In this document: in pieces, positions 56,295-64,000 of the stretch
Layout: every line of letters begins with the position of its first letter
Position numbering within the stretch: the first letter of the stretch is position 1
NCBI GenBank assembly: GCA_000149265.1
Contig: CH001825.1
Location: 456,094 to 520,093 of the forward strand
Length of the DNA stretch: 64,000 nt
From: Ciona savignyi
Lineage: Eukaryota; Chordata; Ascidiacea; Phlebobranchia; Cionidae
Direction of reading: 5' to 3'
Position numbers and translations under genes: made by a program
The notes under the pieces: model-generated
Database searches by the model: none
Told to the model about the DNA's origin: nothing
The model's input: only the letters and a program-made list of their open reading frames with translations

Positions 56295-56656
56295 GAAACA
56301 CGTTGGTGTTCTGTTAACGTATGTTACTTAGTTTCTTTTATACACCGAAGCAAAGATATTTCCCGAGAGGTCGCTTGAAAAACTTACATACCAACCACGA
56401 CAGACTCCAGCTAACAACGGCATAGAAAATCATTTTCGAGAAATGATAATTTCACCATGAATCAACATTTTAAAAAACATTCGTATGGGAAATCTATCTT
56501 TATTTAAATGATTATATGTAATTATTAAAATGTGTCGATCTAAATGTAAGTTAATGTCGACATTTAAACTTCATCTCATCAAATGCGTTGACGATTTATT
56601 CTGCTTCATCTTTTACTGGGGAAAATTGCTCTCAATTCAAAATGAATCAATAAATA

Positions 56657-56729
56657 AGACCACAGAGGGACACGAACCCTCAATCTTCTGATTCGATGTC
56701 AGACGCCATATCCATTAGGCCATGCGGTC
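56657..56729 (-). pseudogene. tRNA-Arg (UCG), A58U and U33A
   Basis: Loses U33 and A58; flanking spacer unusually diverged. Confidence 0.68.
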
Positions 56730-56736
56730 AAACCTT

Positions 56737-56807
56737 CGCCCAAGTGGGGCTCGACCCGCGACCGTTGGATTAAGAGTCCAACGCTCTACCGACTGAGCTA
56801 GCCGGGC
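56737..56807 (-). pseudogene. tRNA-Lys (CUU) with two deletions
   Basis: 71 nt: acceptor base lost and T-loop reduced to six bases. The T-loop deletion recurs at 63876. Confidence 0.65.
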
Positions 56808-57172
56808 GATGTAAACATACCGCTCCATTTGTTTATACTCTGTTTCCACCACCGTAAAGGTATATTTTAATTACCATACATTTAGTTATTATTATTATTT
56901 AAAAATTTGACGAAATGTTTATTTTACTTTTTAAGGTAATCCTTATATGTGCTGGCGACCTATCTGCCAAAAATAACTTGATTCAATATATGTTGCATGA
57001 AATAAAAACGAGTTTGAGCGGGTCTTTAATATAGTGCAATTTACAATAGACTAGTTTAACATGAAAGACATTTGGATTTTAATTTAATTGTTAATAGTTG
57101 TACAATGGGAAGTGATTGATAATGAAAAGTTTTCGTTTTAACATATATTTGCTTGGTGCTGATTTCAAAAAA

Positions 57173-57245
57173 TGTTTCCGCCCGGGCTCGAACCGGGGAC
57201 CTTTCGCGTGTAAGGCGAACGTGATAACCGCTACACTACGGAAAC
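57173..57245 (-). tRNA. tRNA-Val-TAC: tRNA-Val (UAC)
   Basis: Intact; T6. The next unit lacks Arg-Lys. Confidence 0.95.
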
Positions 57246-57540
57246 GAAACACGTTAGTGATTCTGTTAACGTATGTTACTTAGTTTCTTTCATACACCGA
57301 AGCAAAGATATTTCCCGAGAGGTCGCTTGAAAAACTTACATACCAACCACGATAGATCCAGCTAACAACGGCATGAAAATCATTTTCGAGAAATTATAAT
57401 TTCACCATGAATCAACATTTCAAAAAACATTCGTATGTTAAATCTATCTTTATTTAAATTATTATATTTAATTATTAAAATGTCTCGATCTAGATGTAAG
57501 TTAATGTCGACATTTAGACTTCATCTCATCAAATGCGTTG

Positions 57541-57542
57541 AG
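57541..57542. other. Deletion junction: unit lacking Arg and Lys
   Basis: Same left breakpoint, but the join reads GTTGA-GTATATT, matching the AAAGTATAT spacer allele. It is therefore either a separate event or a converted copy of the other two. Confidence 0.88.
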
Positions 57543-57854
57543 TATATTTTAATTACCATACATTTAGTTATTATTATTATTTAAAAATTTGACGAAATGT
57601 TTATTTTACTTTTTAAGGTAATCCTTATATGTGCTGGCGACCTATCTGCCAAAAATAACTTGATTCAATATATGTTGCATGAAATAAAAACGAGTTTGAG
57701 CGGGTCTTTAATATAGTGCAATTTACAATAGACTAGTTTAACATGAAAGACATTTGGATTTTAATTTAATTGTTAATAGTTGTACAATGGGAAGTGATTG
57801 ATAATGAAAAGTTTTCGTTTTAACATATGTTTGCTTGGTGCTGATTTCAAAAAA

Positions 57855-57927
57855 TGTTTCCGCCCGGGCTCGAACCGGGGACCTTTCGCGTGTAAGGCGA
57901 ACGTGATAACCGCTACACTACGGAAAC
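57855..57927 (-). tRNA. tRNA-Val-TAC: tRNA-Val (UAC)
   Basis: Intact; sole gene of a deleted unit; T6; flanks as at 31087. Confidence 0.95.
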
Positions 57928-58287
57928 GAAACACGTTAGTATTCTGTTAACGTATTTTACTTAGTTTCTTTCATACACCGAAGCAAAGATATTTCCCGAG
58001 AGGTCGCTTATAAAACTTACCTACCAACCACGATAGATCCAGCTAACAACGGCATGAAAATCATTTTCGAGAAATTATAATTTCACCATGAATCAACATT
58101 TCAAAAAACATTCGTATGTTAAATCTATCTTTATTTAAATTATTATATTTAATTATTAAAATGTCTCGATCTAGATGTAAGTTAATGTCGACATTTAGAC
58201 TTCATCTCATCAAATGCGTTGACGACTTATTCTACTTCATCTTTTACTTGGGAAAATTTCTCTCAATTCAAAATGAATCAATAAATA

Positions 58288-58360
58288 AGACCACAGAGCG
58301 ACACGAACCCCTCATCTTCTGATTCGAAGTCAGACGCCATATCCATTAGGCCATGCGGTC
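58288..58360 (-). pseudogene. tRNA-Arg (UCG), A58U and C62G
   Basis: As 4727, plus a one-base shift between T-stem and variable loop. Confidence 0.67.
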
Positions 58361-58367
58361 AAACCTT

Positions 58368-58440
58368 CGCCCAACGTGGGGCTCGAACCCACGACCGTTG
58401 GATTAAGAGTCCAACGCTATACCGACTGAGCTAGCCGGGC
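58368..58440 (-). tRNA. tRNA-Lys-CTT: tRNA-Lys (CUU), G22U
   Basis: D-stem mismatch. Confidence 0.87.
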
Positions 58441-58803
58441 GATGTAAACATACCGCTCATTTGTTTATACTCTGTTTCCACCACCGTAAAGTATATTTTA
58501 ATTACCATACATTTAGTTATTATTATTATTTAAAAATTCGACGAAATGTTTATTTTACTTTTTAAGGTAATCCTTATATGTGCTGACGACCTATCCGCCA
58601 AAAATAACTGGATTCAATATATGTTGCATGAAATAAAAACGAGTTTGAGCGGGTCTTTAATATAGTGCAATTTACAATAGACTATTTTAACATGAAAGAC
58701 ATTTGGATTTTAATTTAATTGTTAATAGTTGTACAATGGGAAGTGATTGATAATGAAAAGTTTTCGTTTTAACATATATATGCTGGGTGCTGATTTCAAA
58801 AAA

Positions 58804-58876
58804 TGTTTCCGCCCGGGCTCGAACCGGGGACCTTTCGCGTGTTAGGCGAACGTGATAACCGCTACACTACGGAAAC
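58804..58876 (-). tRNA. tRNA-Val-AAC: tRNA-Val (AAC)
   Basis: Consensus; T6. Confidence 0.95.
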
Positions 58877-59236
58877 GAAACACATTAGTGTTCTGTGAAC
58901 GTATGTTACTTAGTTCCTTTCATACACCGAAGCAAAGATATTTCCCGCGAGGGCGCTTATAAAACTTACCTACCAACCACGATAGATCCAGCTAACAACG
59001 GCATGAAAATCATTTTTGAGAAGTTATAATTTCACCATGAATCAACATTTCAAAAAACATTCGTATGTTAAATCTATCTTTATTTAAATTATTATATTTA
59101 ATTATAAAAATGTCTCGATCTAGATGTAAGTTAATGTCGACATTTAGACTTCATCTCATCAAATGCGTTGACGATTTATTCTACTTCATATTTTACTTGG
59201 GAAAATTTCTCTAAATTCAAAATGAATCAATAAATA

Positions 59237-59309
59237 AGACCACAGAGGGACTCGAACCCTCAATCTTCTGATTCGAAGTCAGACGCCATATCCATTAGGC
59301 CATGCGGTC
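59237..59309 (-). tRNA. tRNA-Arg-TCG: tRNA-Arg (UCG)
   Basis: Consensus copy. Confidence 0.95.
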
Positions 59310-59316
59310 AAACCTT

Positions 59317-59389
59317 CGCCCAACGTGGGGCTCGAACCCACGACCGTTGGATTAAGAGTCCAACGCTCTACCGACTGAGCTAGCCGGGC
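59317..59389 (-). tRNA. tRNA-Lys-CTT: tRNA-Lys (CUU)
   Basis: Consensus copy. Confidence 0.95.
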
Positions 59390-59753
59390 GATGAAAACAT
59401 ACCGCTCATTTGTTTATACTCTGTTTCCACCACCGTAAAGTATATTTTAATTACCATACATTTAGTTATTATTATTATTTAAAAATTTGACGAAATGTTT
59501 ATTTTACTTTTTAAGGTAATCCTTATATGTGCTGGCGACCTATCTGCCAAAAATAACTTGATTCAATATATGTATGCATGAAATAAAAACGAGTTTGAGC
59601 GGGTCTTTAATATAGTGCAATTTACTATAGACTAGTTTAACATGAAAGACATTTGGATTTTAATTTAATTGTTAATAGTTGTACAATGGGAAGTGATTGA
59701 TAATGAAAAGTTTTCGTTTCAACAAATATTTGCTTGGTGCTGATTTCAAAAAA

Positions 59754-59826
59754 TGTTTCCGCCCGGGCTCGATCCGGGGACCTTTCGCGTGTTAGGCGAA
59801 CGTGATAACCGCTACACTACGGAAAC
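59754..59826 (-). tRNA. tRNA-Val-AAC: tRNA-Val (AAC), U54A
   Basis: T6, where other clear U54A copies have T7. Confidence 0.87.
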
Positions 59827-60186
59827 GAAACACGTTAGTGTTCTGTTAACGTATGTTGCTTAGTTTCTTTCATACACCGAAGCAAAGATATTTCCCGAGA
59901 CATCGCTTGAAAAACTTACATACCAACCACGATAGATCCAGCTAACAACGGCATGAAAATCATTTTTGAGAAATTAAAATTTCACCATGAATCAACATTT
60001 CAAAAAACATTCGTATGTTAAATCAATTTTCATTTAAATTATTATATTTAATTATAAAAATGTCTCGATCTAGATGTAAGTTAATGTCGACATTTAGACT
60101 TCATCCCATCAAATGCGTTGACGATTTATTCTACTTCATCTTTTACTTGGGAAAATTTCTCTAAATTCAAAATGAATCAATAAATA

Positions 60187-60259
60187 AGACCACATAGGGA
60201 CTCGAACCCTCAATCTTCTGATTCGAAGTCAGACGCCATATCCATTAGGCCATGCGGTC
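60187..60259 (-). tRNA. tRNA-Arg-TCG: tRNA-Arg (UCG), C65A
   Basis: G49-A65 mismatch. Confidence 0.87.
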
Positions 60260-60266
60260 AAACCTT

Positions 60267-60339
60267 CGCCCAACGTGGGGCTCGAACCCACGACCGTTGG
60301 ATTAAGAGTCCAACGCTCTACCGACTGAGCTAGCCGGGC
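60267..60339 (-). tRNA. tRNA-Lys-CTT: tRNA-Lys (CUU)
   Basis: Consensus copy. Confidence 0.95.
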
Positions 60340-60702
60340 GATGTAAACATACCGCTCATTTGTTTATACTCTGTTTCCACCACCGTAAAGTATATTTTAA
60401 TTACCATGCATTTAGTTATTATTATTATTTAAAATTTTGACGAAATGTTTATTTCACTTTTTAAGGTAATACTTAAATGTGCTGGCGACCTATCTTCCAA
60501 AAATAACTTGATTCAATATAGGTTGCATTAAATAAAAACGAATTTGATCGGGTCTTTAATATAGTGCAATTTACAATAGACTGGTTTAACATGAAAGACA
60601 TTTGGTTTTTAATTTAACTGTTAATAGTTGTACAATGGGAAGTGATTGATAATGAAAAGATTTCGTTTTAACATATATTTACTTGGTGCTGATTTCTAAA
60701 TA

Positions 60703-60775
60703 TGTTTCCGCCCGGGCTCTAACCGGGGACCTTTCGCGTGTAAGGCGAACGTGATAACCGCTACACTACGGAAAC
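60703..60775 (-). pseudogene. tRNA-Val (UAC), C56A, no terminator
   Basis: Same class as 19505; spacer also shared. Confidence 0.72.
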
Positions 60776-61138
60776 GAAACACGTTGGTGTTCTGTTAACG
60801 TATGTTACTTAGTTTCTTTTATACACCGAAGCAAAGATATTTCCCGAGAGGTCGCTTGAAAAACTTACATACCCAACCACGACAGACGCCAGCTAACAAC
60901 GGCATGAAAATCATTTTTGAGAAATTATAATTTCACCCATGAATCAACATTTCAAAAAACATTCGTATGTTAAATCTATCTTTATTTAAATTATTCTATT
61001 TAATTATAAAAATGTCTCGATCTAGATGTAAGTTAATGTCGACATTTAGACTTCATCTCATCAAATGCGTTGACGATTTATTCTACTTCATCTTTTACTT
61101 GGGAAAATTTCTCTAAATTCAAAATGAATCAATAAATA

Positions 61139-61211
61139 AGACCACAGAGGGACTCGAACCCTCAATCTTCTGATTCGAAGTCAGACGCCATATCCATTAG
61201 GCCATGCGGTC
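61139..61211 (-). tRNA. tRNA-Arg-TCG: tRNA-Arg (UCG)
   Basis: Consensus copy. Confidence 0.95.
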
Positions 61212-61218
61212 AAACCTT

Positions 61219-61291
61219 CGCCCAACGTGGGGCTCGAATCCACGACCGTTGGATTAAGAGTCCAACGCTCTACCGACTGAGCTAGCCGGGC
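61219..61291 (-). tRNA. tRNA-Lys-CTT: tRNA-Lys (CUU), G53A
   Basis: A53-C61 mismatch. Confidence 0.87.
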
Positions 61292-61654
61292 GATGTAAAC
61301 ATACCGCTCATTTGTTTATACTCTGCTTCCACCACCGTAAAGTATATTTTAATTACCATACATTTAGTTATTATTATTATTTAAAAATTTGACGAAATGT
61401 TTATTTTACTTTTTAAGGTAATCCTTATATGTGCTGGCGACCTATCTGCCAAAAATAACTTGATTCAATATATGTTGCATGAAATAAAAACGAGTTTGAG
61501 CGGGTCTTTAATATAGTGCAATTTACAATAGACTAGTTTAACATGAAAGACATTTGGATTTTAATTTAATTGTTAATAGTTGTACAATGGGAAGTGATTG
61601 ATAATGAAAAGTTTTCGTTTTAACATATATTTGCTTGGTGCTGATTTCAAAAAA

Positions 61655-61727
61655 TGTTTCCGCCCGGGCTCGAACCGGGGACCTTTCGCGTGTTAGGCGA
61701 ACGTGATAACCGCTACACTACGGAGAC
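61655..61727 (-). tRNA. tRNA-Val-AAC: tRNA-Val (AAC), U3C
   Basis: C3-A70; T6. Confidence 0.9.
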
Positions 61728-62087
61728 GAAACACATTAGTGTTCTGTTAACGTATGTTGCTTAGTTTCTTTCATACACCGAAGCAAAGATATTTCCCGAG
61801 ACATCGCTTGAAAAACTTACATACCAACCACGATAGATCCAGCTAACAACGGCATGAAAATCATTTTTGAGAAATTAAAATTTCACCATGAATCAACATT
61901 TCAAAAAACATTCGTATGTTAAATCTATTTTCATTTAAATTATTATATTTAATTATAAAAATGTCTCGATCTAGATGCAAGGTAATGTCGACATTTAGAC
62001 TTCATCCCATCAAATGCGTTGACGATTTATTCTACTTCATCTTTTACTTGGGAAAATTTCTCTAAATTCAAAATGAATCAATAAATA

Positions 62088-62160
62088 AGACCACAGAGGG
62101 ACTCGAACCCTCAATCTTCTGATTCGAAGTCAGACGCCATATCCATTAGGCCATGCGGTC
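62088..62160 (-). tRNA. tRNA-Arg-TCG: tRNA-Arg (UCG)
   Basis: Consensus copy. Confidence 0.95.
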
Positions 62161-62167
62161 AAACCTT

Positions 62168-62240
62168 CGCCCAACGTGGGGCTTGGACCCACGACCGTTG
62201 GATTAAGAGTCCAACGCTCTACCGACTGAGCTAGCCGGGC
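62168..62240 (-). tRNA. tRNA-Lys-CTT: tRNA-Lys (CUU), U55C/G57A
   Basis: T-loop UCCAAGC but T-stem still paired, so less damaged than the 40023 class. Confidence 0.72.
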
Positions 62241-62604
62241 GATGTTAACATACCGCTCATTTGTTTATACTCTGTTTCCACCACCGTAAAGTATATTTTA
62301 ATTACCATACATTTAGTTATTATTATTATTTAAAAATTTGACGAAATGTTTATTTTACTTTTTAAGGTAATCCTTATATGTGCTGGCGACCTATCTGCCA
62401 AAAATAACTTGATTCAATATATGTTGCATGAAATAAAAACGAGTTTGAGCGGGTCTTTAATATAGTGCAATTTACAATAGACTAGTTTAACATAAAAGAC
62501 ATTTGGATTTTAATTTAATTGTTAATAGTTGTACAATGGGAAGTGATTGATAATGAAAAGTTTTCGTTTTAACATATATATGCTTGGTGCTGATTTCAAA
62601 AAAA

Positions 62605-62678
62605 TGTTTCCGCCCGGGCTCGAAACCGGGGACCTTTCGCGTGTAAGGCGAACGTGATAACCGCTACACTACGGAAAC
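62605..62678 (-). pseudogene. tRNA-Val (UAC) with extra T-loop base
   Basis: One extra U at the start of the T-loop gives eight bases; T7. May be a homopolymer error. Confidence 0.6.
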
Positions 62679-63038
62679 GAAACACGTTAGTATTCTGTTA
62701 ACGTATGTTACTTAGTTTCTTTCATACACCGAAGCAAAGATATTTCCCGAGAGGTCGCTTATAAAACTTACATACCAACCACGATAGATCCAGCTAACAA
62801 CGGCATGAAAATCATTTTCGAGAAATTATAATTTCCCCATGAATCAACATTTTAAAAAACATTGGTATGTTAAATCTATCTTTATTTAAATTATTATATT
62901 TAATTATTAAAATGTCTCGATCTAGATGTAAGTTAATGTCGACATTTAGACTTCATCTCATCAAATGCGTTGACGATTTATTCTACTTCATCTTTTACTT
63001 GGGAAAATTTCTCTCAATTCAAAATGAATCAATAAATA

Positions 63039-63111
63039 AGACCACAGAGGGACACAAACCCTCAATCTTCTGATTCGATGTCAGACGCCATATCCATTAG
63101 GCCATGCGGTC
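63039..63111 (-). pseudogene. tRNA-Arg (UCG), U33A, C56U, A58U
   Basis: Same allele as 12333. Confidence 0.7.
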
Positions 63112-63118
63112 AAACCTT

Positions 63119-63191
63119 CGCCCAACGTGGGGCTCGAACCCACGACCGTTGGATTAAGAGTCCAACGCTATACCGACTGAGCTAGCCGGGC
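63119..63191 (-). tRNA. tRNA-Lys-CTT: tRNA-Lys (CUU), G22U
   Basis: D-stem mismatch. Confidence 0.87.
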
Positions 63192-63319
63192 GATGTAAAC
63201 ATACCGCTCATTTGTTTATACTCTGTTTCCACCACCGTAAAATATATTTTAATTACCATATATTTAGTTATTATTATTATTTAAAAATTTGACGAAATGT
63301 TTATTTTACTTTTTAAGGT

Positions 63320-63419
63320 NNNNNNNNNNNNNNNNNNNNNNNNNNNNNNNNNNNNNNNNNNNNNNNNNNNNNNNNNNNNNNNNNNNNNNNNNNNNNNNNN
63401 NNNNNNNNNNNNNNNNNNN
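63320..63419. other. Assembly gap (100 N)
   Basis: Exactly 100 N. It begins in a Lys-Val spacer and ends 16 bases before the end of a Val gene, which roughly fits loss of one short stretch within a unit. Confidence 0.99.
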
Positions 63420-63435
63420 GCTACACTACGGAGAC
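63420..63435 (-). tRNA. tRNA-Val, 5' end only (cut by gap)
   Basis: Acceptor strand GUCUCCG (U3C allele) and start of the D-arm. Confidence 0.75.
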
Positions 63436-63795
63436 GAAACACATTAGTGTTCTGTTAACGTATGTTGCTTAGTTTCTTTCATACACCGAAGCAAAGATAT
63501 TTCCCGAGACATCGCTTGAAAAACTTACATACCAACCACGATAGATCCAGCTAACAACGGCATGAAAATCATTTTTGAGAGATTATAATTTCACCATGAA
63601 TCAACATTTCAAAAAACATTCGTATGTTAAATCAATTTTCATTTAAATTATTATATTTAATTATAAAAATGTCTCGATCTAGATGTAAGTTAATGTCGAC
63701 ATTTAGACTTCATCCCATCAAATGCGTTGACGATTTATTCTACTTCATCTTTTACCTGGGAAAATTTCTCTAAATTCAAAATGAATCAATAAATA

Positions 63796-63868
63796 AGACC
63801 ACATAGGGACTCGAACCCTCAATCTTCTGATTCGAAGTCAGACGCCATATCCATTAGGCCATGCGGTC
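63796..63868 (-). tRNA. tRNA-Arg-TCG: tRNA-Arg (UCG), C65A
   Basis: G49-A65 mismatch. Confidence 0.87.
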
Positions 63869-63875
63869 AAACCTT

Positions 63876-63947
63876 CGCCCAACGTGGGGCTCGACCCGCG
63901 ACCGTTGGATTAAGAGTCCAACGCTCTACCGACTGAGCTAGCCGGGC
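63876..63947 (-). pseudogene. tRNA-Lys (CUU) with 6-nt T-loop
   Basis: One T-loop base deleted and C50-A64 mismatch. Confidence 0.62.
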
Positions 63948-64000
63948 GATGTAAACATACCGCTCATTTGTTTATACTCTGTTTCCACCACCGTAAAGTA

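Larger units (their letters stand above)
1..64000 (-). repeat. Tandem array of a ~950-bp tRNA-Lys / tRNA-Arg / tRNA-Val unit
   Basis: Val genes recur every 949-954 bp (starts 490, 1441, 2392, 3344, 4294 and so on) with near-identical spacers. All genes point to the minus strand, and the array runs off both window ends. Exceptions to the period are three units of 681-682 bp lacking Arg-Lys (Val starts 30406 to 31087, 52690 to 53371, 57173 to 57855), one of 823 bp (32036 to 32859), one of 1248 bp with a SINE (42878 to 44126), and the N gaps. Spacers seem about as conserved as the genes, pointing to recent amplification or homogenisation rather than selection on each gene. Confidence 0.98.

Noticed and set aside
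1..64000. CRISPR-like repeat-spacer array
   Set aside because: Period is about 950 bp, not 60-75 bp; the spacers are also repeats, there are no cas genes, and the content is eukaryotic tRNA.
1..64000. Bacterial or organelle tRNA operon
   Set aside because: CCA is not encoded, terminators are oligo-T, spacers are long and AT-rich, and a SINE is present.

Overview
This window is almost entirely one tandem array. A unit of about 950 bp, carrying three tRNA genes on the minus strand, repeats head to tail from the first base to the last. Read along the plus strand, each full unit holds tRNA-Arg (UCG), a 7-bp gap, tRNA-Lys (CUU), an AT-rich spacer of about 364 bp, tRNA-Val (AAC or UAC), and a second AT-rich spacer of about 360 bp. 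By eye I count 69 Val genes (2 cut by gaps), 65 Arg (1 cut by the window edge) and 65 Lys, about 199 tRNA genes or tRNA pseudogenes. I see no protein-coding gene; the short open frames are tRNA genes and spacer read in the wrong sense.

The genes are eukaryotic nuclear: internal A and B boxes, no encoded CCA, oligo-T pol III terminators, no introns, and one tRNA-derived SINE. The isotypes resemble animal tRNAs, so an animal, perhaps an invertebrate, is likely; I cannot name the species. Three runs of exactly 100 N (19706-19805, 40477-40576, 63320-63419) mark assembly gaps, so the true array is probably longer.

Layout: 1-19705 regular units; gap; 19806-40476 regular units, with one lacking Arg-Lys (junction 30774/30775) and one short spacer (near 32740); gap; 40577-40880 a unique segment; 40881-63319 more units, with a SINE at 43233-43525 and two more Arg-Lys deletions (53058/53059 and 57541/57542); gap; 63420-64000 the array again.

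Expected expression: in transcription order (minus strand) Lys comes first, with a TATA-like motif at -29 and no terminator before Arg, so Lys-Arg is probably a dicistronic pol III transcript. Val is separate and ends directly in T6-T8. Many copies are degenerate: Arg with an 8-nt T-loop or A58U, Lys with a changed T-loop, Val with C56A and no terminator. A few show changed anticodons: Val AAC to UAC (23 of 67 readable copies), Lys body with GUU (2), Arg body with UCC (2). Variants occur in linked, reshuffled combinations, as expected from unequal exchange and gene conversion. Substitution positions below use standard tRNA numbering on the minus-strand RNA. In a normal 73-nt gene the anticodon complement lies at start+37 to start+39.
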